Below, one piece after another: positions 9,345 to 17,061 of a stretch of 64,000 nt of DNA (the stretch's first letter is position 1; each line of letters begins with the position of its first letter). The position numbers were made by a program, and so were the translations under genes. The DNA comes from Bacteroides propionicifaciens DSM 19291 = JCM 14649 (GTDB taxonomy: Bacteria; Bacteroidota; Bacteroidia; Bacteroidales; Bacteroidaceae): assembly GCF_000375405.1 (NCBI RefSeq), contig NZ_AQWS01000006.1:23931-87930 (forward strand). Reading direction: 5' to 3'. The notes beneath the pieces are model-generated. The model made no database searches, was not told the origin of the DNA, and saw nothing but the letters and a program-made list of their open reading frames with translations.

Positions 9345-9980
9345 ATGAGATCATTAATTGGTAGACAAGCTCCTAAGTTTAAAACTGCTGCTGTACTAAA
9401 CGGTACTGAAATCGTTCAAGACTTTTCATTAGATCAATATCTAGGTAAGAAAGATGTTATTTTCTTCTTTTACCCAATGGACTTTACTTTCGTATGTCCT
9501 ACAGAATTACATGCATTCCAAGATAAGATTGACGAATTCGAGAAACGTGGTGTAGCTGTCGTTGGTTGCTCTGTTGACTCAGAACAATCGCACTGGGCTT
9601 GGCTAAATACTCCAAAAAATCAAGGTGGTATCCAAGGTGTTAAATATCCTCTAGTTGCTGACTTCTCTAAAGAAATTTCCGAGAAGTTTGGTGTGCTTGC
9701 TGGAAAATATGCTCCAGATGCAGAAGGTAACTGGGTATGCGAAGGTGCTCCTGTAGCTTACCGTGGTTTATTCTTAATTGATAAAAAAGGTGTAGTTCGT
9801 CACTGTGTAATCAACGACCTTCCTTTGGGACGTAGCGTTGATGAGGCTATCCGCGTGGTAGATGCTCTACAACACTTTGAAGAGTTTGGCGAAGTTTGCC
9901 CAGCAAACTGGTCAAAAGGTAAAACTGCTCTAAAAGATACACACGAAGGTGTTGCAAATTACCTAAGTGAGCAAAAATAA
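9345..9980 (+). CDS. Typical 2-Cys peroxiredoxin (AhpC/Tsa family)
   Basis: Reduces hydrogen peroxide and organic peroxides using thiol chemistry. 211 residues. Peroxidatic Cys51 in FTFVCPTEL, resolving Cys185 in GEVCPANW, and the active-site Thr and Arg (CPTE; GLFLIDKKGVVRH) are present. The GGLG motif of peroxide-sensitive enzymes is replaced by GGIQG (94-98), and the C-terminal YF motif reads YL. It may therefore be less prone to overoxidation than eukaryotic types (inference). Its reductase partner is not adjacent. Monocistronic with a strong terminator. Confidence 0.92.
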   Translation: MRSLIGRQAPKFKTAAVLNGTEIVQDFSLDQYLGKKDVIFFFYPMDFTFVCPTELHAFQDKIDEFEKRGVAVVGCSVDSEQSHWAWLNTPKNQGGIQGVKYPLVADFSKEISEKFGVLAGKYAPDAEGNWVCEGAPVAYRGLFLIDKKGVVRHCVINDLPLGRSVDEAIRVVDALQHFEEFGEVCPANWSKGKTALKDTHEGVANYLSEQK

Positions 9981-10033
9981 AATAGAAAGACTTATAATCT
10001 GAGTGTAATAAATCAGACTGTCTAGATTTTGCT

Positions 10034-10078
10034 AAAGCCCTACTAAAACATTCGAGTTTTAGTAGGGCTTTATTTGTC
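10034..10078 (+). terminator. Terminator after the peroxiredoxin gene
   Basis: Perfect 16-bp inverted repeat (10034-10049 with 10056-10071; arm AAAGCCCTACTAAAAC), 6-nt loop, T-rich 3' side. The gap 9981-10540 holds only this terminator, the 22-bp repeat element at 10119 and the ileS promoter. Confidence 0.9.
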
Positions 10079-10118
10079 TTGTTTGGGCCTACTAAAACCA
10101 AAGGTTCGTTTAGACCAA

Positions 10119-10174
10119 ACGAGTAAGTCGCATTGGTATTATGAGTAGGTGCTAGGGGTTAAGAGGCTAAGAAG
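10119..10174 (+). repeat. Dispersed 22-bp-period repeat element, copy A
   Basis: 12-mer ACGAGTAAGTCG at 10119-10130, then a related ATGAGTAGGTGC at 10141-10152 exactly 22 bp later, and a degenerate third unit at 10163-10174. It shares unit and spacing with copies at 25353-25408 and 45086-45141. Function unknown. Confidence 0.55.
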
Positions 10175-10473
10175 TTTGATGTGTTATCAATGAAGGGCTT
10201 CCATAAAGAGCCTAATATGACAAAAAAATAGAGTTTACTTAAAAAAATATTCTAGCTCAACTAGTGCCCTACAAAGCATATAGAAAATAAAGCTGAGTAG
10301 TAGCTGTTTCTCGTGTAGAATGCCAGAAACATCGAACTTATAAATTATAGGCTCTATAATAAACGATAAACGAAGTTTGACAAGGTTTAATATTATGAAT
10401 TATAAATCACGGATAAGCATAATTTTGAGCTAATAAATATTATATCTGTTTATGTTTAAAGCAAATGATTTTG

Positions 10474-10481
10474 TAAATTTG
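10474..10481 (+). promoter_or_regulatory. -7 element of the ileS promoter
   Basis: TAAATTTG fits TAnnTTTG exactly and lies 60 bp before the ileS ATG. The -33 region (TATG near 10451) is a weak match. Confidence 0.5.
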
Positions 10482-10540
10482 CATTCTAATTGAATATGCA
10501 TTTAAAAATAATTGTGTAAAAGATAAAATTCAGAAATACA

Positions 10541-13500
10541 ATGAGTAAAAAATTTACAGAATATTCTCAATTAAATCTTTCGAAGGTTAATCAAGATATT
10601 CTTAAAAAATGGGACGAGAATCAAGTATTCTCTAAAAGTATGACCGAACGTGAGGGATGTCCATCTTACGTTTTCTACGAGGGGCCTCCATCTGCTAATG
10701 GTATGCCAGGTATTCACCACGTAATGGCTCGTACAATTAAGGATATTTTCTGTAGATACAAAACCATGAAAGGCTTTCAGGTAAAACGAAAAGCTGGTTG
10801 GGATACTCACGGACTACCTGTGGAGCTTAGTGTTGAAAAGGCATTGGGCATTACTAAAGAGGACATTGGTAAGAAGATTTCTGTAGCTGATTATAATGCA
10901 GAATGTCGTAAAGACGTCATGAAATACACCAAAGAGTGGGAAGATCTTACTCATAAGGTAGGCTACTGGGTGGACATGAATGATCCCTATATTACTTACG
11001 ACAACAGATATATTGAAACCTTATGGTGGCTATTAAAGCAGATGCACGATAAGAATTTCTTATACAAAGGATATACAATTCAACCTTATTCTCCAGCAGC
11101 AGGAACAGGTCTTAGCTCTCACGAGTTAAACCAACCAGGTTGCTATAGAGATGTTAAAGATACGACAGCTGTTGCTCAGTTTGCGATTAAAAATCCTAAA
11201 GCTGAAATGACAGGTTGGGGTAAACCCTATTTTATTGCTTGGACTACTACACCTTGGACTTTGCCATCGAATACAGCTTTATGTGTTGGACCTAAGATCG
11301 ATTATGTAGCCGTTCAATCGTTTAATCCTTATACGGGCGAACCTATAACAGTAGTGTTGGCTAAAAACCTACTCAATACTTACTTCAACCCTAAAGCTGC
11401 CGATTTAGCTCTTAGCGACTACAAAGAAGGTGATAAGCTTATCCCTTTCAAAGTTGTTGCCGACTACAAAGGTACTGATCTTGTTGGTATGGAGTATGAG
11501 CAACTTATTCCTTGGGTAAATCCAGGAGAAGGTGCTTTCTGTGTTGTATCTGGTGATTTCGTAACCACCGAAGATGGAACAGGTATCGTACATATTGCAC
11601 CTACTTTTGGTGCTGATGATGCTCAAGTAGCCAAAGATGCTGGAGTTCCACCTTTACACTTAATCAACAAAAAAGGTGAATTGCGTCCGATGGTCGATAT
11701 GACTGGTAAGTTCTATTTGCTCAGCGAGCTTGATGAAGAATTTGTTAAGAACCACGTTAATGTGGAACTATATAAAGAGTTTGAAGGTAAGTTTGTAAAA
11801 AATGCATATGACCCTAAACTCTCCGAAGATGACGAATCGTTGGATGTTGAGATCTGTATGCTTCTTAAGAAGAACGGTCAGACTCTAAAAATCGAAAAAT
11901 TAACGCATAGTTACCCACATTGCTGGCGCACAGATAAACCTGTACTATACTATCCACTTGATAGTTGGTTTATTCGTTCGACTGCTTGTAAAGATCGTAT
12001 GATCGAGCTTAACAACGAGATTAACTGGAAACCCGAATCTACTGGTTCTGGTCGTTTCGGTAAATGGCTTGAAAATCTTAACGATTGGAATTTAAGCCGT
12101 TCAAGATATTGGGGTACTCCATTGCCTATTTGGAGAAACGAAGAAGGTACCGAAGAAATCTGTATTGAGTCGGTAGAACATCTTTATAATGAAATAGAAA
12201 AATCGGTTGCTGCTGGTTACATGAAGTCAAACCCTTATGCAGATAAAGGTTTCGTACCAGGTGATTACTCAGCTTCTAACTACGAAAAAATAGATTTGCA
12301 CCGCCCTTATGTTGACGATATCGTTTTGGTTTCATCAACAGGCGAAGCGATGAAGCGTGAAGCTGACTTGATCGACGTTTGGTTCGATTCAGGCGCTATG
12401 CCTTATGCTCAAATTCACTATCCATTCGAAAATAAAGAGCTACTAGATAATAAAATAACTTATCCAGCAGATTTTATTGCTGAAGGAGTTGATCAAACTA
12501 GAGGTTGGTTCTTTACCCTACATGCAATTGCTACTATGGTATTTGACACCAAGGCTTATAAGAATGTGATTTCGAACGGTCTTGTATTAGATAAAAATGG
12601 TAACAAGATGTCTAAACGTTTGGGTAATGGAGTTGATCCATTCGAGGCCATTGAAAAACATGGCTCAGACCCTTTACGTTGGTATATGGTTACCAATGCG
12701 TCTCCTTGGGATAACTTGAAGTTTGACGAAGAGGGAGTTGATGAGGTGCGTCGTAAGTTCTTCGGAACGCTATACAACACTTATTCATTCTTCTCACTTT
12801 ATGCTAACGTTGACGGTTTCCGTAACGAAGATGCTCAGGTTCCTGTAAATGAGCGCCCAGAAATCGATCGTTGGATCATTTCGGAACTTAACACCCTAAT
12901 TAAAGAAGTAGATGCCTGTTTAGAAGATTACGAACCTACTAAGGCTGGTCGTTTGATTAGTGACTTTGTAAATGACAACCTATCAAACTGGTACGTTCGT
13001 TTGAATCGTAAACGTTATTGGGGTGGTGAGTATTCTAAAGATAAGATTGCTGCTTACCAAACACTTTATACTTGTTTGGTAGAGGTGTCTAAGCTTATGG
13101 CTCCAATCTCACCTTTCTTTGCAGATCAGCTTTATCACGACTTGACTTCGGTTTGCTCATCGACTGATGAGTCTGTTCACTTGACGCTATTCCCTGAATA
13201 CGATGAGAAATTAATTGATAAGCAACTCGAAAAACAAATGAAGTTGGCCCAACAAGCTACTTCAATGGTTTTAGCGCTTCGTAGAAAGGTTAATATCAAG
13301 GTAAGACAGCCTCTTCAAGGAATTATGATTCCTGCTACGGATCAAGAGCAAAAATCTCATATTGAGGCTGTGAAGAGTCTTATCATGAACGAAGTTAATG
13401 TCAAAGAAATTAAGTTTGTTGACGAAACTTCAGGCGTTCTTGTTAAGCGTGTCAAATGCGACTTCAAAAAACTTGGACCTAAGTTTGGCAAACGCATGAA

Positions 13501-13963
13501 AGCACTTGCTGCTGTCGTTGACGTCCTAGAGCAAAACCAGATTACTAGTTTAGAGAAAAATGGAACATTGGCTTTAACTTTAGCTGATGGCCCTGCAGAG
13601 CTTTCTCTAGAGGATGTAGAGGTTTACAGCGAGGATATACCAGGTTGGTTAGTTGCTAATGAGGGTTCTCTTACAATTGCTCTTGATGTAACGATTTCAG
13701 AAGAATTGCGTAAAGAGGGAATTGCTCGTGAACTAGTCAACAGAATACAAAATATTCGTAAGGCAAGTGGCTTTGAAATAACCGATAAGATTAATATTAT
13801 CTTAGCTAAAAATGATATCATAAATGAGGCGGTTGAGGAAAATAAAGCCTATATTTGTGCTCAAGTTTTAGGTGAATCATTACAATTGGTAAATAATATT
13901 GATAATGGTGAAGTGTTAGACTTAGATGAGTGTACTTTAACCATACAAGTTATTAAAGCCTAA
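10541..13963 (+). CDS. ileS: Isoleucyl-tRNA synthetase, eukaryote-like type 2
   Basis: Charges tRNA-Ile with isoleucine. 1140 residues, class I. The sequence style (KRKAGWDTHGLPVE, WTTTPWTLPSNTAL editing domain, KMSKR at 689-693, long C-terminal domain without an obvious zinc finger) is that of the IleRS2 group found in eukaryotes and some bacteria. The HIGH signature reads GIHH at residues 57-60, so the first and third positions are swapped relative to HxGH. IleRS2 enzymes are naturally tolerant of mupirocin, and the GXHH variant has been described as extremely resistant. First gene of a run with dksA-like, lspA and a lipoprotein gene. Confidence 0.97.
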   Translation: MSKKFTEYSQLNLSKVNQDILKKWDENQVFSKSMTEREGCPSYVFYEGPPSANGMPGIHHVMARTIKDIFCRYKTMKGFQVKRKAGWDTHGLPVELSVEKALGITKEDIGKKISVADYNAECRKDVMKYTKEWEDLTHKVGYWVDMNDPYITYDNRYIETLWWLLKQMHDKNFLYKGYTIQPYSPAAGTGLSSHELNQPGCYRDVKDTTAVAQFAIKNPKAEMTGWGKPYFIAWTTTPWTLPSNTALCVGPKIDYVAVQSFNPYTGEPITVVLAKNLLNTYFNPKAADLALSDYKEGDKLIPFKVVADYKGTDLVGMEYEQLIPWVNPGEGAFCVVSGDFVTTEDGTGIVHIAPTFGADDAQVAKDAGVPPLHLINKKGELRPMVDMTGKFYLLSELDEEFVKNHVNVELYKEFEGKFVKNAYDPKLSEDDESLDVEICMLLKKNGQTLKIEKLTHSYPHCWRTDKPVLYYPLDSWFIRSTACKDRMIELNNEINWKPESTGSGRFGKWLENLNDWNLSRSRYWGTPLPIWRNEEGTEEICIESVEHLYNEIEKSVAAGYMKSNPYADKGFVPGDYSASNYEKIDLHRPYVDDIVLVSSTGEAMKREADLIDVWFDSGAMPYAQIHYPFENKELLDNKITYPADFIAEGVDQTRGWFFTLHAIATMVFDTKAYKNVISNGLVLDKNGNKMSKRLGNGVDPFEAIEKHGSDPLRWYMVTNASPWDNLKFDEEGVDEVRRKFFGTLYNTYSFFSLYANVDGFRNEDAQVPVNERPEIDRWIISELNTLIKEVDACLEDYEPTKAGRLISDFVNDNLSNWYVRLNRKRYWGGEYSKDKIAAYQTLYTCLVEVSKLMAPISPFFADQLYHDLTSVCSSTDESVHLTLFPEYDEKLIDKQLEKQMKLAQQATSMVLALRRKVNIKVRQPLQGIMIPATDQEQKSHIEAVKSLIMNEVNVKEIKFVDETSGVLVKRVKCDFKKLGPKFGKRMKALAAVVDVLEQNQITSLEKNGTLALTLADGPAELSLEDVEVYSEDIPGWLVANEGSLTIALDVTISEELRKEGIARELVNRIQNIRKASGFEITDKINIILAKNDIINEAVEENKAYICAQVLGESLQLVNNIDNGEVLDLDECTLTIQVIKA

Positions 13964-14008
13964 TTGTAGCGATATAGCCATTTAACGAACCTTAAAAACT
14001 TATTCGCC

Positions 14009-14395
14009 ATGGCAGAAAAAACTCGTTATTCGGACGAAGAATTAGAAGAATTCCGTGCCATTATAATGGACAAATTAGAACTTGCTCAACGGGACTACGA
14101 TCTTTTGACACAAAGCATAAGAGGAACAGATGGAAACAATACTGATGATACCTCTCCAACTTACAAAGTGTTAGAAGATGGGGCAAGCACTCTTTCAAAA
14201 GAGGAGACTGGTCGCTTAGCTCAACGACAGCTTAAGTTTATTCAGGGTTTAGAAGGAGCTCTTGTGAGAATTCGAAATAAATCTTATGGAATATGTCGTG
14301 TAACTGGAAAACTCATTCCACCTGAGCGCTTAAGAGCCGTGCCTCATGCTACGTTAAGCATAGAAGCAAAAATGGATGATCGAAAAAGAAGATAA
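14009..14395 (+). CDS. TraR/DksA-family protein lacking the zinc-finger cysteines
   Basis: 128 residues: an N-terminal coiled-coil hairpin (about 8-90) followed by the globular C-terminal part YGICRVTGKLIPPERLRAVP. DksA proteins bind the RNA polymerase secondary channel and tune promoters, usually with ppGpp. Of the normal four zinc ligands only Cys96 remains, the others being Val/Thr/Ser-type residues, so zinc binding is unlikely. It lies 45 bp after ileS and before lspA, a recurrent Bacteroidales order from memory. Confidence 0.85.
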   Translation: MAEKTRYSDEELEEFRAIIMDKLELAQRDYDLLTQSIRGTDGNNTDDTSPTYKVLEDGASTLSKEETGRLAQRQLKFIQGLEGALVRIRNKSYGICRVTGKLIPPERLRAVPHATLSIEAKMDDRKRR

Positions 14396-14416
14396 TATCC
14401 ATTGATAAGAATATAT

Positions 14417-14475
14417 AAAGTTGGAGGTTATCAATACGAATTAGATTTGTAGTGGATAACTTTCAACTTTTATTT
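14417..14475 (+). terminator. Probable terminator or processing hairpin before lspA
   Basis: Imperfect inverted repeat AAAGTTGGAGGTTATC / GGATAACTTTCAACTTT with a long loop, followed by TTATTTTAT. It may only partially terminate, because lspA follows in the same direction. Confidence 0.5.
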
Positions 14476-14518
14476 TATAGAGAACTATTAAAAGAAATAA
14501 TCTAACTTAAATAAATTA

Positions 14519-15136
14519 ATGGGTAAAACTTCGTCTAAGGGTAAAATGGCCTTGATTACTATTTTAGCTGTATTAATAATAGATCAAGTTCTAAAAGTAT
14601 GGGTCAAAACCAATATGTATTGGCATGAGAGCATTCGTATAACCGATTGGTTTCATATCTATTTTACAGAGAATAACGGGATGGCTTTTGGTATGGAGTT
14701 TATAGGTAAACTCTTTTTAACTTCATTCCGTCTAGTAGCTGTTGTTTTAATTGGTTGGTATTTAGTAAAGACCATCAAGGAGCAGAAAAAGAGAGGATAT
14801 ATCATTTGTATTGCTTTGATTTTTGCTGGTGCTATGGGAAATATTATAGATAGTGTGTTCTATGGCGTTCTATTTAATGATAGTACGTACTCTCAAATCG
14901 CAACATTCATGCCCGAAGGGGGAGGATATGCTCCACTTCTATACGGTAGAGTAGTCGATATGTTTTACTTTCCTATCATTGATACTACTTGGCCTCAATG
15001 GTTGCCTTATTTGGGTGGAGATCGGTTTATCTTCTTTAGTCCAATCTTTAACTTTGCCGATGCTGCTATTAGCTGTGGAATGATTGCATTGTTGATATTT
15101 TACGGTAAGTATTTGAATAAAACTGTTTCAAAATAA
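14519..15136 (+). CDS. lspA: Lipoprotein signal peptidase (signal peptidase II)
   Basis: Inner-membrane aspartyl protease that cleaves prolipoproteins after lipid attachment. 205 residues, about 40 longer than the enterobacterial enzyme because of an insertion between the two catalytic segments (about 118-170), common in this phylum. Conserved NNGMAFG at 52-58, catalytic Asp111 in GNIID and Asp181 in FNFADAAI, with four membrane segments. It sits directly before a lipoprotein gene. Confidence 0.95.
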   Translation: MGKTSSKGKMALITILAVLIIDQVLKVWVKTNMYWHESIRITDWFHIYFTENNGMAFGMEFIGKLFLTSFRLVAVVLIGWYLVKTIKEQKKRGYIICIALIFAGAMGNIIDSVFYGVLFNDSTYSQIATFMPEGGGYAPLLYGRVVDMFYFPIIDTTWPQWLPYLGGDRFIFFSPIFNFADAAISCGMIALLIFYGKYLNKTVSK

Positions 15137-15145
15137 AACCATCTG

Positions 15146-16009
15146 ATGCATATGTTTTCTAAAATAGCCTCTATTCTCGTACTGCTAGTTGTTTTTGTCG
15201 CTTGTAAACCACAAAAACCTAGTGATGTGTTACCTCCAGAGAAGATGGAGTCCTTCTTATATGATTTTCATATAGCTAAGGCTATCGGAGATGACGAAGA
15301 GTACACCAAGCGTTATACGCGTGAATATTACATTGATTATGTTTACGCTAAACACAATATAACCAAAGAGCAATTTGACTATTCGTTGAAGTGGTATACA
15401 CGCCATATTGACGATATTGCGAAGATTTATGAAAATGTAAGTACCCGACTCTCTGCACAAAAAGATGAAATAGATCAATTAGTAGCTTGGCAATACGATG
15501 TACCATTAACTACAATTTCAGGAGATAGTGTAGATGTTTGGGCATGGCATCGTGTTTATCGTCTAAACGGTAAGCCACTTAACAATAAAGTGACCTTTAC
15601 CCTACCTATCGATTCAAACTTTTATGAGAAAGATAAGATTGAGTGGAATGTTCACTTCAATTTCTCAGACGAGCAAGCACTTGACTCTTTGACTTTTGCT
15701 GTAATGCAATTGGGGCTTCAATTTGAAAATGACTCGCTATTATTAAAAACTGAAACTGTTAGTGGTACAGGCAATAAGAGATTGATTTTGCAGTCGGATA
15801 GCTTAGGACCAATTAAGAATATTAAAGGTTTTATTTATTTACCTCCTCAAAGCAAAGATTCACGAATGTTGATCGACTCGATATCGATGATGCGTTACCA
15901 CTTTAAGAATGACTCTATTATTATAGATGAGCTTACGGGAGAAGCAATTTTACCTTCTGATTCAACTCAGGTAAAAGCATCGAATCCTGAGGATAATAAA
16001 ACAGAGTAA
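15146..16009 (+). CDS. DUF4296-type lipoprotein
   Basis: 287 residues. Signal sequence with lipobox FVAC, lipidation at Cys20, then a helical domain (about 28-125) with the pattern LPPEKMESFLYDFHIAKAI typical of DUF4296, and a more beta-rich Ser/Asp-rich C-terminal part. The ATG at 15152 is an alternative start. Cotranscribed with lspA (9-bp gap), which processes such proteins. Likely periplasmic-facing and membrane-anchored; molecular function unknown. Confidence 0.8.
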   Translation: MHMFSKIASILVLLVVFVACKPQKPSDVLPPEKMESFLYDFHIAKAIGDDEEYTKRYTREYYIDYVYAKHNITKEQFDYSLKWYTRHIDDIAKIYENVSTRLSAQKDEIDQLVAWQYDVPLTTISGDSVDVWAWHRVYRLNGKPLNNKVTFTLPIDSNFYEKDKIEWNVHFNFSDEQALDSLTFAVMQLGLQFENDSLLLKTETVSGTGNKRLILQSDSLGPIKNIKGFIYLPPQSKDSRMLIDSISMMRYHFKNDSIIIDELTGEAILPSDSTQVKASNPEDNKTE

Positions 16010-16048
16010 GATGTTATAAATGAATCCCCAATAATGAAGGGTACAGAT

Positions 16049-16100
16049 ATAAACAAATATGCGAGAATAGATTCAAGTCTATTCTCGCATATTTGTTTAT
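16049..16100. terminator. Bidirectional terminator
   Basis: Perfect 22-bp inverted repeat (16049-16070 with 16079-16100) and an 8-nt loop between convergent genes. A-rich on one side and T-rich on the other, so it can serve both strands. Confidence 0.9.
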
Positions 16101-16117
16101 ATAATAAGAATTTATGT

Positions 16118-16879
16118 TTAGCCACGAGCCTGTCTTCTAAACTCAGCACAGGTGATGGCAGTGGCAATAGCAACATTGAGTGATTCAGCAGATTCACGAT
16201 TGACCGGATGATTTGGAATGTACAATCTATCAGTTACTAATTGCTCAAGTTCAGGACTGATGCCTTTACCTTCATTTCCCATAATTATGATGCCTCTACT
16301 ACTCAATGATTTGTCGTATAGGTCATCACCGTCTAAGAATGTTCCGTAGATGGGTATATTGGTATCGAGTGAATTGATAAGCTCTTTTAGACAAACGTAA
16401 TATACTTTGACACGAGCCATACCGCCCATAGTAGCCTGAATAGTCTTGGTATTGAATATATCGGCTGTATCGAATGAGCAAAATACATGTTCAATGCCAA
16501 ACCAATCGGCCAATCGAATGATTGTGCCTAAGTTACCAGGGTCTTGCACACCATCGAGCGCTAGGCAAAGCCCCTTATTTATTTCTCGCACGTCGTATTG
16601 GTAGGTCGGTTGCTTGAAAAGGGCAATGACTTGTTGTGGTGTTTTAAGCGCACTAGCCTTGCTCAGTTCTTCTTGAGTGATTTCGTAAACTTCGTCGGCC
16701 TTATAGGTTGGATGAGCCCTTAGCCACTCTTTAGTAGCAGCAATTAGGTGGCAGTCAAAATAATTATACAGTTCATCAACAAGCTTGGGGCCTTCGGCAA
16801 CAAACAAACCAAACTCTTTTCTGTACTTCTTTTGCTCCAATGAGCGGATAAATTTTATCTTAGTTTTGCCAATAGCCAT
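16118..16879 (-). CDS. SpoU/TrmH-family RNA 2'-O-methyltransferase
   Basis: 253 residues with an N-terminal RNA-binding L30-like part (about 1-95) and a C-terminal SPOUT knot. The three SPOUT motifs are clear: motif 1 DGVQDPGNLGTIIRLADW (109-126; Asn116, Arg122), motif 2 IIIMGNEGKGIS and motif 3 ESAESLNVAIATAI. It uses S-adenosylmethionine to methylate a ribose 2'-OH in rRNA or tRNA; the target nucleotide is not predictable. Divergent from tamL. Confidence 0.9.
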   Translation of the reverse strand: MAIGKTKIKFIRSLEQKKYRKEFGLFVAEGPKLVDELYNYFDCHLIAATKEWLRAHPTYKADEVYEITQEELSKASALKTPQQVIALFKQPTYQYDVREINKGLCLALDGVQDPGNLGTIIRLADWFGIEHVFCSFDTADIFNTKTIQATMGGMARVKVYYVCLKELINSLDTNIPIYGTFLDGDDLYDKSLSSRGIIIMGNEGKGISPELEQLVTDRLYIPNHPVNRESAESLNVAIATAITCAEFRRQARG

Positions 16880-17022
16880 AACACATGTATTAATTGAAAT
16901 AAATGAATTGCAAATTTAACGAATCTCACTAGGCTTTGCCCATTAAAGTCGCAATTTTATTTATGTCTCTTAAATATAGTACAGTAGCCGACTATAAATT
17001 TTAACAAGCCGAAAAGAGGTAT

Positions 17023-17030
17023 TATCTTTG
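17023..17030 (+). promoter_or_regulatory. -7 element of the tamL promoter
   Basis: TATCTTTG fits TAnnTTTG exactly, 31 bp before the ATG. The -33 region is poor. Confidence 0.5.
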
Positions 17031-17061
17031 TTCTAAAATAACCCTACTATAATAATCGTAT

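Noticed and set aside
10083..10100. CCTACTAAAACC copy beside the peroxiredoxin terminator as a second terminator
   Set aside because: Only one arm is present, so no hairpin forms.
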